NCBI GenBank assembly: GCA_946479035.1
Contig: CAMLDW010000024.1
Coordinates: forward strand, 1 to 38,962
Length of the DNA: 38,962 bases
Source: an uncultured Chthonomonadaceae bacterium
GTDB taxonomy: Bacteria > Armatimonadota > Fimbriimonadia > Fimbriimonadales > Fimbriimonadaceae
Direction: 5' to 3'
Positions 16,412 to 23,505 of the stretch are shown one piece after another. A program made the position numbers and the translations under genes. The notes beneath the pieces are model-generated. The model was not told the DNA's origin, ran no database searches, and saw only the letters and a program-made list of their open reading frames with translations. The stretch's first letter is position 1. Each line of letters begins with the position of its first letter.

Positions 16412-17752
16412 ATGACGAAAACCCTTTTCTTGATCGTGCTTGCCATGCTCGTTGGCGTGGCCCAAGCCGGTCTTATCGATGGGACGGTACTGATCAACCG
16501 GGCAGCGAACAACAAGACCGTCACTGTGCAGTACGACGGTGTTCTCGCCGCACTGGTCGAGTTGCGCGTGAACGGTGAAAGCGTCTCCACCCGAACGGTG
16601 GACGACAAGCTGAAGTCCGGCGAGACGAACTTTGCCCTCAATCCGGCGATCCTGAAGGACGGCGACAACGCCATCGAGGTCCGCCTGTACGACGCGGCAG
16701 GCAAGCTCGTTGGACGCCAGACCTCTTCCGTGTTCGTCGACCGAAAGCCGACCGGCCCGGTCTACCTCCAGCGGCCCCAGGCGGGCGGCACGGTGCTCGG
16801 CCCCGTGCAGATCGAGCTCGGCCTGCGGCAGAGCCTGCGCAACCTCTATGTGAGCTTCTTCATCGACGACAACTTTACGTCGCTGAGGAACTTCCCGCCT
16901 TACACCTACCTCTGGGACACGACCCGCGTGCCCAACGGTTGGCACGAGATCCAGGCATGGGTCGTCGACGACGCGAACCGCACCTTCAAGACTGAGAAGA
17001 TGCGGCTCTACGTCAACAACCCGAGCGGCCGCACGGAGCGCCGCGACCCGCTGACCACTAGCGGCGCCGGCGAGACGGCGACGGGCGACCCGAACGGCGT
17101 CCGCTCCACGAACGTCGCAGGCAACGGGACGTCGGTCACCGAGGCCACGCCGCCGATCGTACTGGCGAACGTCTCTGAGAACAATAACCGGACGACGCTC
17201 TCAGACTCTGCCGGCACGATCGCCCCGCCGATCGGCAAGGGCGACATGACTGGCCAGCGCGCCCTGTTGCCGACAGGCCGACGGCTCGCGCTCAACTCGG
17301 CGTTCACTTCGGTCGCCACGTCGCTCGAGCCTGGCGACCCTTCGCGGCTCGCCCTGCGCGAGATCACGTTCGGATCGCGCGTCACCGACGTAAAGACGTT
17401 CAGCGTCTCGCTCAACGGGAAGGCGCTCAGCTTCGACGTGGCTCCGGCCGTCGTCGACGGCGTGCCCTTCGCTCCGTTCCGGCACCTGTTCGAGCAGGCG
17501 GGCGGCGAGGTCAAGTGGACCAACGCCACCAAGACGGTCGAAGCAAGCGGCCTCGACACGAGCCTTCTGTTCCGGATCGGTGACGAGTACGGCACCCTCA
17601 ACGGGACGCAGTTCCTGTTCGAGCGCGCGCCGTTCATCAAGACCGGAAGGACCTGCGTGCCGCTGAGCTTCATCGGCAGCACCCTGGGCTTCCACGTCGA
17701 CTACGACCCCAACACGGGCCACGTGCTGATCACGAGCCCGGGCAAGAACTAG
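16412..17752 (+). CDS. Secreted protein with Ig-like repeats and a C-terminal copper-amine-oxidase N-domain
   Basis: A 446-residue exported protein. Residues 1-20 are a signal peptide ending VGVAQA. Two beta-sandwich (Ig-like) stretches follow at about 21-110 and 112-205; the second has SFFIDDNFTSLRNFPPYTY and WHEIQAWVVDDANR, like bacterial Big domains. A Thr/Asn/Gly-rich linker spans about 206-300. A copper-amine-oxidase N-terminal-type domain lies at about 330-443 (VDGVPFAPFRHLFEQAGG, CVPLSFIGSTLGFHVDY), a module used in cell-surface proteins and not itself an oxidase. The ATG has GGAG seven bases upstream; ATGs at 16397 and an upstream GTG are possible. A very strong hairpin follows the stop. 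Confidence 0.8.
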   Translation: MTKTLFLIVLAMLVGVAQAGLIDGTVLINRAANNKTVTVQYDGVLAALVELRVNGESVSTRTVDDKLKSGETNFALNPAILKDGDNAIEVRLYDAAGKLVGRQTSSVFVDRKPTGPVYLQRPQAGGTVLGPVQIELGLRQSLRNLYVSFFIDDNFTSLRNFPPYTYLWDTTRVPNGWHEIQAWVVDDANRTFKTEKMRLYVNNPSGRTERRDPLTTSGAGETATGDPNGVRSTNVAGNGTSVTEATPPIVLANVSENNNRTTLSDSAGTIAPPIGKGDMTGQRALLPTGRRLALNSAFTSVATSLEPGDPSRLALREITFGSRVTDVKTFSVSLNGKALSFDVAPAVVDGVPFAPFRHLFEQAGGEVKWTNATKTVEASGLDTSLLFRIGDEYGTLNGTQFLFERAPFIKTGRTCVPLSFIGSTLGFHVDYDPNTGHVLITSPGKN

Positions 17753-17774
17753 CCCCTCAAGAAGCTCCCGGGAA

Positions 17775-17806
17775 CTGCGGCCCCAGGCGAAAGCCTGGGG
17801 CCGCAG
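17775..17806 (+). terminator. Perfect 14-bp GC-rich hairpin with GAAA loop
   Basis: CTGCGGCCCCAGGC (17775-17788), loop GAAA, and its exact complement to 17806. It lies 22 bp after the stop of the surface protein gene and before the HD-GYP gene. No T-run follows, so it may be a Rho-assisted terminator or an mRNA-stabilising hairpin. Confidence 0.6.
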
Positions 17807-17841
17807 TGTCATGGATACTACAGAGCCTTAACTTTTGAACC

Positions 17842-17875
17842 AAGGATTCCAGGTAGGAGCACCAGGGCTGGAACG
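17842..17875 (+). promoter_or_regulatory. Leader segment of the HD-GYP gene, similar to the leader at 20125
   Basis: AAGGATTCCAGGTAGGAGC (17842-17860) is followed by a stretch ending CTGGAACG immediately before ATGAGTG. TTCCAG and CTGGAA can pair across the leader (6 bp), placing GGAG in the loop. The first 20 nt match the segment before the PilZ gene at 20125 with two substitutions and a one-base insertion. Confidence 0.35.
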
Positions 17876-20113
17876 ATGAGTGGGCCGCGGATACCTGCCG
17901 GTTGGAGACAGTTCCTGCTTCTGAGCCTCGCTTTCGCGGCGCTCGGCGGCGGGGCGGCTTTGCTGCTTTATCGGACGGGCCTTGAGAGCGTCCAGGATTC
18001 GGCCCGGCACTGGCTCCTTGCCACGGCCCAGACGGCGGCCCGCTCCGTCGATCCCACGGTCCACGCAGCCCTGGTCAAGCCGGGCGACGAGAAGACCAAG
18101 GGCTACCAAGAGCTCTCTTCCGATCTGAGCAAGATCGTCGGCACCGTCGGCGACCTCCGTCGGCTCTCCACGGTGCGCCGGACGGACGCAGGACTCGTCA
18201 CGGTGCTGAGCGCTTCCCGCACGTCCAAGTCCACGTCGCTTCAGTCCGCTTTTCTTGCGCCTGCGCCGAGCTTGCCGAAGGAGGCCGCTCGCGCCTGGCG
18301 CGACGGTTCCGTCGCGATAACGAGCGGCCCGATCGAGTACGCGGGCCGTCAGGTGCAGCAAGCGTTCGTCCCGATCTTTGCTCCTGACCGTTCGGTTGAC
18401 GCGCTGTTGGTCGTCGAGTCCGACTATGCGCCCGTGGCCGAGAGGATCGCGGACCTATCGCGCACGTTCTGGATCTGCTTGTTTGGCGTCGCATCCGCCT
18501 CTGCACTTTTCAGTTGGGCGCTCTCCTTGCCCACGGGGCGGAGCGCCGGCGCCGCCAAAGACGCCCTGGACCTCCGACCGGACCGGCGGATCTGGGTGAT
18601 GCTCGGGCTGCTCGTTGCGAGCGTCACGATCGTTTCCGACGGCGCGCTCGGCTACTTCAACATCTCGGCGTCGAACGAGACGGCTCGGCAGGCGTCGACG
18701 GCCCTGCGCTACACGACGGCGGTCCAGGAGGTCGTCGGTTCAGAGTCGTCGCCGGGCTGGACAAAACGGCTCGATGAGGCGGGCGAGTACTTCGACCAGG
18801 AAGGCGACACATGGCTCGCCAAGCAGATCGAGCGGTACAAGCTCGCGGCAGCGGGCCCCGGGCAAAACCTGAGGGCGGCCAAGACCTCGCTGCTCGCCGC
18901 GATACGGCTCACGGACGCGAGGGCGCGAGGAGAGCTCTGGGCTGCGGGCAATGACATCCAGTCGGAGAACTCGCAGCAGGGCGTCCGCCTCGTCACGACG
19001 GTCACGCTCGGCATCGTCGCGCTCGTGCTCATGGCCGCCCTTTCGCTCAAGGAGCGGCGCCTGGACCGCGCCATAGACGGGCACACCGCGGCCCGGCAGC
19101 AGTACGACGCTGTGCTGGGCACGCTCCCGATCGGCCTTTTCAGCTATCGCGAAGGGCGCGTGCTGTTCACGAACGGGGCCTGGGCGCAGAGGCACGGCCC
19201 AAGGACCGAGGACGTCTTTTCGGCCGTCCACCCGGGCGACAGGGAGGCGCTCGCTGCCGCGCTCCAGACTGCGGAAGAGGGCCGATCCGGCTTCTCTCTC
19301 GTGATCAGGGCCGCGACCGGCGCCGACTACCGCCACTACGAGGCCAGCGGCACACCCGTGCTCGACGAGAAAGGAGCCCTCAAGCACGTGCTTGTCTTCT
19401 GCGCCGACGTAACGCCGATCGCACAAGCCCGCGACGAGGTCCAGCGAAAGGCTCGCGAACTGGACGAGAAGAACCACCAGCTTAGCGCAGCACTGCGGCA
19501 CATCGAGCACTCCTTGCACACGATCGTGCGAACGATGGTGCGCGCTGTCGAGGTGAAGGACCCTTACACAGGCGGCCATTCGGAGCGCGTGCGGCAGTAC
19601 AGCGTATGGATGGGTGAGCACGTCGGCCTGAGCCGGTACGAGATGCGGATCCTCAGCTACGGCGCGCTTATACACGACGTCGGCAAGATCGGAATCCCGG
19701 ACGAGATTCTCACCAAGCCGGGAGCCCTGACACGGGAGGAGTTCGAGGAGGTCAAGCTCCACACCGTCTACGGCGCGAGCATCGTCCAGGACATCGAGAT
19801 GTTCAAGGACTGCGTCCCGATCGTCCGCTGGCACCACGAACGCCTGGACGGAAGCGGCTACCCGGACGGGCTCGTAGGAGACCAGATCCCGTTCCTTGCC
19901 AGGCTGGTGGCCGTCGCCGACATGTTCGACGCCATGACCAGCGTCCGCTCGTACCGTATCAGCCTAAGCCCGGAATCGGCCCTGGAGACGATGGCCGGCG
20001 AAGTCTCCCAGGGGAAGCTCGACGGGGTCGCCTTCGCGGCGCTCGAAGCCGTCGTGGAGGGCCACGGGGTCATTCCGCAGGTCGATTCCGGGCCTTCCAG
20101 CAGGGCCGCGTGA
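17876..20113 (+). CDS. Membrane sensor with PAS domain and HD-GYP c-di-GMP phosphodiesterase domain
   Basis: A 745-residue protein. Hydrophobic helices at about residues 13-32, 193-214, 242-264 and 377-395 frame two extracytoplasmic regions, an unusual double-sensor layout. A PAS-like domain lies at about 405-515 (YDAVLGTLPIGLFSYREGRVLF), then a coiled-coil linker (AQARDEVQRKARELDEKNHQL). The HD-GYP domain is at about 535-715: HD pair H600-D601 in HDVGKIG, then HHE (653-655) and GYP (661-663). The metal-binding and GYP residues are intact, so c-di-GMP hydrolysis is expected. The next gene is a PilZ protein. The ATG has no ideal Shine-Dalgarno; GGAG is about 17 nt upstream. Confidence 0.88.
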   Translation: MSGPRIPAGWRQFLLLSLAFAALGGGAALLLYRTGLESVQDSARHWLLATAQTAARSVDPTVHAALVKPGDEKTKGYQELSSDLSKIVGTVGDLRRLSTVRRTDAGLVTVLSASRTSKSTSLQSAFLAPAPSLPKEAARAWRDGSVAITSGPIEYAGRQVQQAFVPIFAPDRSVDALLVVESDYAPVAERIADLSRTFWICLFGVASASALFSWALSLPTGRSAGAAKDALDLRPDRRIWVMLGLLVASVTIVSDGALGYFNISASNETARQASTALRYTTAVQEVVGSESSPGWTKRLDEAGEYFDQEGDTWLAKQIERYKLAAAGPGQNLRAAKTSLLAAIRLTDARARGELWAAGNDIQSENSQQGVRLVTTVTLGIVALVLMAALSLKERRLDRAIDGHTAARQQYDAVLGTLPIGLFSYREGRVLFTNGAWAQRHGPRTEDVFSAVHPGDREALAAALQTAEEGRSGFSLVIRAATGADYRHYEASGTPVLDEKGALKHVLVFCADVTPIAQARDEVQRKARELDEKNHQLSAALRHIEHSLHTIVRTMVRAVEVKDPYTGGHSERVRQYSVWMGEHVGLSRYEMRILSYGALIHDVGKIGIPDEILTKPGALTREEFEEVKLHTVYGASIVQDIEMFKDCVPIVRWHHERLDGSGYPDGLVGDQIPFLARLVAVADMFDAMTSVRSYRISLSPESALETMAGEVSQGKLDGVAFAALEAVVEGHGVIPQVDSGPSSRAA

Positions 20114-20124
20114 ACCTGGGGCCT

Positions 20125-20171
20125 AAGGAATCCCGGTAGGGAGCCGAGAATCCAGACTGGCGTCATGAGTG
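20125..20171 (+). promoter_or_regulatory. Leader segment of the PilZ gene, similar to the leader at 17842
   Basis: AAGGAATCCCGGTAGGGAGC (20125-20144) continues to CTGGCGTCATGAGTG. It resembles the HD-GYP leader in sequence and in ending at ATGAGTG. Here that ATG (20165) is out of frame with the PilZ gene, whose start is at 20184. Confidence 0.35.
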
Positions 20172-20183
20172 ACGGGGACTGCG

Positions 20184-20561
20184 ATGAGCCAGACCGACCC
20201 GAACAGCGACAAGAGACAGCACGCGCGCTTTGAACTGCTCGACTACGCGCTCATGCACGGCCACGCTGCAGAGCCCGTTTCAGCCCAGCGCGCGATCATC
20301 GTGGACGTGAGCCTGGGCGGGCTCCAGATCCGCTCCCGGACGAAGTTCACGCACGGCGACGTCTTCCGGCTCACCGTCGGAAGGGCCGAGATCGCGCCCG
20401 TCGTCATTGCAGCCGAGGTCCGATACTCGATTCCCGTAGACGGCTCCGACCTCTACGCCACAGGTTTCAAAGTCCGTCCTGAGGACAACCAGCAGCGCAT
20501 CAACTGGGTGGACTACGTTCACACTGTGTTCCAGTCTCAGGGCGAATCACTGACCCACTGA
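20184..20561 (+). CDS. PilZ domain protein (c-di-GMP receptor)
   Basis: A 125-residue single-domain PilZ protein. The c-di-GMP-binding N-terminal arginine motif is present (KRQHARFE, RxxxR), and the second motif is DVSLGGLQI (DxSxxG). The C-terminal barrel strands (VIAAEVRYSIP, LYATGFKVRPED) are typical. It lies 70 bp after the HD-GYP phosphodiesterase gene, so enzyme and receptor are probably expressed together. An in-frame GTG at 20169 would add five residues; ATG at 20184 follows GGGGA. A strong two-way terminator follows. Confidence 0.88.
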   Translation: MSQTDPNSDKRQHARFELLDYALMHGHAAEPVSAQRAIIVDVSLGGLQIRSRTKFTHGDVFRLTVGRAEIAPVVIAAEVRYSIPVDGSDLYATGFKVRPEDNQQRINWVDYVHTVFQSQGESLTH

Positions 20562-20578
20562 TCCATAGCTTCCAAAGA

Positions 20579-20612
20579 GGAAGGGCGTCCCGATTCGTCG
20601 GGACGCCCTTCC
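20579..20612. terminator. Bidirectional terminator hairpin between PilZ (+) and the Fe-S carrier (-)
   Basis: GGAAGGGCGTCCCGA (20579-20593), loop TTCG, and the exact complement to 20612: a perfect 15-bp stem. It sits between two convergent genes, 18 bp after the PilZ stop and 20 bp from the stop of the Fe-S carrier gene. A short T-rich stretch (ATCTGTTT) follows on the plus strand. Confidence 0.8.
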
Positions 20613-20631
20613 ATCTGTTTGGGGTTGGCGC

Positions 20632-21009
20632 TTACTTCGAGCCGGAGCCGCAGCTTCCACAGCCGCCGCCCTGCCCTTCCTCGGTCTGGAAGGACGAGCC
20701 GCACCCGCAGGTGCTGGTCGCGTTGGGGTTTTCGATCTTGAAGCCGCCGCCCATCGCGTCGTCGACAAAGTCGACCTGGGCGCCCTCCATGTACTGGAGG
20801 CTCAGCCCGTCGACCACGATCCGCACGCCCTCGTGCTCGAACTGCTGGTCTCCCTCCTCAGGGGCGTTCTCGTCGAGCGCCATGCCGTAGGTGAGCCCGG
20901 AACACCCGCCGCCTGCGACCCAGACTCTCAAGGCCGCGGTCGCCTTGTTCTCCGCTTCAATCAGGTCGCGCAGCTCTTTGGCCGCTCTCGGGGTCAGTGT
21001 GATCGCCAT
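20632..21009 (-). CDS. erpA: A-type iron-sulfur cluster carrier with a Gly/Cys-rich tail
   Basis: A 125-residue HesB/IscA-type carrier that delivers Fe-S clusters to apo-proteins. It opens ITLTPRAAKELRDLIEAE. The three cluster cysteines are C36 (GGGCSGLTY), C101 and C103 (STCGCGSSF). Beyond the normal end (about residue 107) is an extra tail with C117 and C120 (GGGCGSCGSGSK). ErpA, IscA and SufA cannot be separated by eye; the symbol is a best guess. The frame is open upstream to 21057, but the family starts at the ATG at 21009. It converges with the PilZ gene and shares the terminator. Confidence 0.85.
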   Translation of the reverse strand: MAITLTPRAAKELRDLIEAENKATAALRVWVAGGGCSGLTYGMALDENAPEEGDQQFEHEGVRIVVDGLSLQYMEGAQVDFVDDAMGGGFKIENPNATSTCGCGSSFQTEEGQGGGCGSCGSGSK

Positions 21010-21183
21010 TCCGTTCGTTCGCTCCGCAGTCGGTAGAACCACTACAAGATACGGCATAACGCGCGCCGTTTGCTCGGGAACCTAGGGACATTGGCGACGA
21101 TTGCTCCTACTAGTACGGGACCAGCCCGACCTGTCACAATCTGAGCCTGCGGGTCGGGGAGCCCCGATGCTTGCGAGGATTGG

Positions 21184-21840
21184 ATGGAGGAACAGGGAAA
21201 CAGGCTGAACGAGTCCGGCTCTGGACGCAGGCGGCTCATGACGGCCGCTGGGAAGCTCTTCGCGACCTCCGGCCTCAGCGAAGTCACCGTGGCCCAGATC
21301 CTCGACCACAGCGGCGTCAAGGCACCGACCCTCTACCACCACTTTGGCGGCAAAGAGGGGCTCTACGTCGCCTGGGTGTGCAGCACGCTGGACGTCGCGG
21401 AGGCGGAGTTCCGCGCGCTTGCCGCCTCGCAGCCGACGCTGCGAGGCTTCCTGATCGAGGCCGCCCGGATCCTACAGTCGCCTCGCTCAATGGACGTCCT
21501 GCAGGCGCTACGGGACCGAAAGTGGCTTTCCGACCCAGACTCTGTCGAAGTGGTCAACGACTCGATCCGTGCGGCGATCGTGCGGCCCGTCGCGCGCGCG
21601 ATCGAGAACGGAGCGCCGGTCAGCAGCCCCGAGGACGCGAGCCAGATCTTCGTGCACATGGTCAGCGTGCGCAGGCCCTGCTACCACCGCCCGGATGCGA
21701 AGGAGGCGGTCGCCGCCGAGGAGATCGTGGACGCGTTTCTGAGCGGTATCTTGGCGGGCACGCGCGCGCCCGATGCCAAGCGCGGCCAGTCTATAGCCGC
21801 AGAGGCCAGGGTGCCCGAGGCCCGGGTCGAGGTCAAGTAA
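21184..21840 (+). CDS. TetR family transcriptional regulator
   Basis: A 218-residue repressor-type regulator. The N-terminal helix-turn-helix is at residues about 15-60: [20 protein letters not shown], then [27 protein letters not shown]. The C-terminal ligand/dimer domain is helical and unassigned; it carries two nearby Cys/Arg-rich segments (RRPCYHRPD). GAGG lies just before the ATG. The DNA upstream holds a short palindrome, TACTAGTA, at about 21110-21117 that could be an operator. The ferredoxin gene follows 35 bp later and may be co-transcribed or use the TAAAAT at 21838-21843. The target gene is unknown. Confidence 0.85.
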   Translation: MEEQGNRLNESGSGRRRLMTAAGKLFATSGLSEVTVAQILDHSGVKAPTLYHHFGGKEGLYVAWVCSTLDVAEAEFRALAASQPTLRGFLIEAARILQSPRSMDVLQALRDRKWLSDPDSVEVVNDSIRAAIVRPVARAIENGAPVSSPEDASQIFVHMVSVRRPCYHRPDAKEAVAAEEIVDAFLSGILAGTRAPDAKRGQSIAAEARVPEARVEVK

Positions 21841-21843
21841 AAT
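21838..21843 (+). promoter_or_regulatory. Possible -10 box TAAAAT for the ferredoxin gene
   Basis: TAAAAT overlaps the TetR stop codon. Transcription would start near 21850 and give a leader of about 26 nt before the ferredoxin ATG at 21876. Confidence 0.3.
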
Positions 21844-21875
21844 CCGGCCCGCCCAGCTTAGGGCTAACAAGAGCT

Positions 21876-22127
21876 ATGCCCTACGTCGTGACTGAGCCGT
21901 GCATCGGGGTCAAGGACAAGTCCTGTATGACCGTTTGTCCCGTGGACTGCATCTACGAGACCGACAACATGGTCGTCATCCACCCCGACGAGTGCATCGA
22001 CTGCGGGCTGTGCGAGCCCGAGTGCCCCGTCACCGCGATCTTCGTGGACACCGACGTGCCGGAGCAGTGGGCTGAGTACGTCGAGCAGAACCGCCGAGAA
22101 GCAGAGCAGATTACGGCCAAGAGCTAG
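21876..22127 (+). CDS. 7Fe (3Fe-4S/4Fe-4S) ferredoxin
   Basis: An 83-residue electron carrier of the Thermus/Mycobacterium type. Cysteines: C9, C17, C21 ([19 protein letters not shown]), C25, and the second cluster motif [12 protein letters not shown] (C40, C43, C46, C50). The wide C-x7-C spacing and the VPEQW...Y.E.NR C-terminus match the 7Fe family. The ATG is preceded by AAGAG. Its TAG stop shares a CTAG with the stop of the PilZ-like gene on the other strand. Redox partners are not apparent in the window. Confidence 0.93.
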   Translation: MPYVVTEPCIGVKDKSCMTVCPVDCIYETDNMVVIHPDECIDCGLCEPECPVTAIFVDTDVPEQWAEYVEQNRREAEQITAKS

Positions 22128-22714
22128 GCGGCTTCGCCGAGCAGCTTGCGCCAGCGCGAGCCGTCGAGCCGCGTGAAGCTTTGGAGCTCGACGCCGACGC
22201 GGAACTTGCCGTGGTCGGCGCGCACGTGCTTTACGATTCCTTGAGCGGTCACGGGGCCGACCGGCGTGTCCATTTCAAGCGCGATCTGCGCCCCCTTGGC
22301 GATCTCAGAGTCGGTGACGAGCCCGACGCCCTTGATCGACACGTCGCGGACCTTGGCGATGAACGTCGTTCCGCCGTAAGTCACCTTGGCCTGCATCTGG
22401 TCGACGAGCACGCGGCTGGCCTCGCTGTTGTCGACGACCTGCAGGTGCCCCTCGAGCTGGAGGCTGAGTTTGAAGGGCTTGCCCTCTTCGGCCGAGGCAG
22501 ACCGCAGTACGGCGTTCATGCAGGCCTTGGCCTTGGACCCGTATGCCTCGACGTAGAACTTGTCGCCAGTCTCGGATCCCATGTGGTCTTCGGTCGTCAC
22601 GATGAGCGACTCCCCCCTAAAGTACTCGACCCAGCCGTTAACGAACTTTGCGTCCTTGTGGCGGCTGAGCCGGCACCGGGTGCCGACGAAGAAACGGGGG
22701 TCAACGAGGCCCAT
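22124..22714 (-). CDS. PilZ-like domain protein with a degenerate binding motif
   Basis: A 196-residue protein with an N-terminal unassigned part (residues about 1-95, beginning [20 protein letters not shown]) and a PilZ-like barrel at about 100-190. [10 protein letters not shown] matches the DxSxxG motif and KFRVGVELQ the final strand. The RxxxR arginine motif expected just before the barrel is not evident (region [12 protein letters not shown]), so c-di-GMP binding is doubtful; the layout resembles YcgR-type proteins with a different N-domain. Its ATG has AGG directly adjacent and GACAAT 9 nt upstream. It converges with the ferredoxin gene. Confidence 0.7.
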   Translation of the reverse strand: MGLVDPRFFVGTRCRLSRHKDAKFVNGWVEYFRGESLIVTTEDHMGSETGDKFYVEAYGSKAKACMNAVLRSASAEEGKPFKLSLQLEGHLQVVDNSEASRVLVDQMQAKVTYGGTTFIAKVRDVSIKGVGLVTDSEIAKGAQIALEMDTPVGPVTAQGIVKHVRADHGKFRVGVELQSFTRLDGSRWRKLLGEAA

Positions 22715-22821
22715 CCTAAGCTGATTGTCGGCACTCGGTGGCGGCTTGGGCAGGGGGGAGGGCTCGCCGTCAGGCTCTAATGCCGGGCCGAACGCTAGCC
22801 TAGTCCCCGGCTCTCAAGCGT

Positions 22822-22849
22822 TTGCCCGGCCGGTTAACTGTGATAGGCT
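22822..22849 (+). promoter_or_regulatory. Possible sigma-70-type promoter for the GbsR-like gene
   Basis: TTGCCC (22822-22827) and TAGGCT (22844-22849) are separated by 16 bp, followed by a leader of about 37 nt with a good Shine-Dalgarno. The match to consensus is only partial. Confidence 0.3.
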
Positions 22850-22893
22850 GAGACCCAGCGGCGCTGGCTTGGAAGGCGTTGAAGGAGCACAGG

Positions 22894-23457
22894 ATGTCCA
22901 AAACAGGCGAACGACCGGCCCCCAGCAAGCAAGTCAGGGCCGCACAGGACCAGTTCATGCTCGAGTGGGGCCGCATGAGCTCGAGCTGGGGCATCAACCG
23001 CACGATGGCCCAGATCCACGCCATGCTGCTCGTGACCGGGCACGCCCAGAGCGTAGACGACCTGATCGATCGGCTTCACATCAGCCGAGGCAACGCCAGC
23101 ATGAACCTGCGCGGGCTCATCGACTGGGGAATCATCCAGCGCTTTCGCAGGCCCGGCGACCGGAAGGACATCTACGTCAGCGACGAGGACATTTGGCACG
23201 TCTTCAGCCGGGTCGTCCGCGAACGCAAACGGCGGGAGATCGACCCCACGATCGGCGCCATTCGCGAGTGCCTGGCGATGGTGCCGAAGGACGACAAATC
23301 GGAGGAGGCCGAGGTCCTTCGAACCCGGCTCCAGACCCTGCTCGACGTGTTCGCCCTGATCGACATGATCTGCGACCAGGTCTTCTCGAGCGACGAAGCC
23401 TTCCGCGCCGCCGTAGAATCCTTCAAGAGCCAGGGCGGCAAGCCGGCTAAAACCTAG
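22894..23457 (+). CDS. GbsR/MarR-type transcriptional regulator
   Basis: A 187-residue regulator with a winged helix-turn-helix. After a basic start, residues about 18-100 read FMLEWGRMSSSWGINRTMAQ, then LIDRLHISRGNASMNLRGLIDWG and a wing (RRPGDRKDIYV). This order, G(R)MSxxWGxxR...LxxSRGxxSxxLRxLxxWG, is that of the GbsR (glycine-betaine/choline) group within the MarR superfamily. A helical C-terminal half follows. GAAGGAG lies 9 bases before the ATG; the frame also allows 22879. lon begins 48 bp downstream, possibly in the same transcript. No osmoprotectant genes are nearby, so the inducer is unknown. Confidence 0.85.
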   Translation: MSKTGERPAPSKQVRAAQDQFMLEWGRMSSSWGINRTMAQIHAMLLVTGHAQSVDDLIDRLHISRGNASMNLRGLIDWGIIQRFRRPGDRKDIYVSDEDIWHVFSRVVRERKRREIDPTIGAIRECLAMVPKDDKSEEAEVLRTRLQTLLDVFALIDMICDQVFSSDEAFRAAVESFKSQGGKPAKT

Positions 23458-23505
23458 CCAAAGCACCCGTTGTCGCCCCTAGGCGGCAGGGGTAAGGTGA
23501 CCTTG

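Noticed and set aside
17775..17806. Treating the 14-bp hairpin as half of an insertion-element end or attachment site
   Set aside because: There is no recombinase gene beside it, no second copy and no target duplication; a transcript-end hairpin explains it.
20105..20185. A bona fide c-di-GMP-I riboswitch before the PilZ gene
   Set aside because: Only part of the 3' half is reminiscent; the conserved 5' half is missing in the short space after the HD-GYP stop.
21105..21145. A defined TetR operator upstream of the TetR gene
   Set aside because: Only an 8-bp palindrome (TACTAGTA) is visible; operator calls need a longer dyad or conserved copies.
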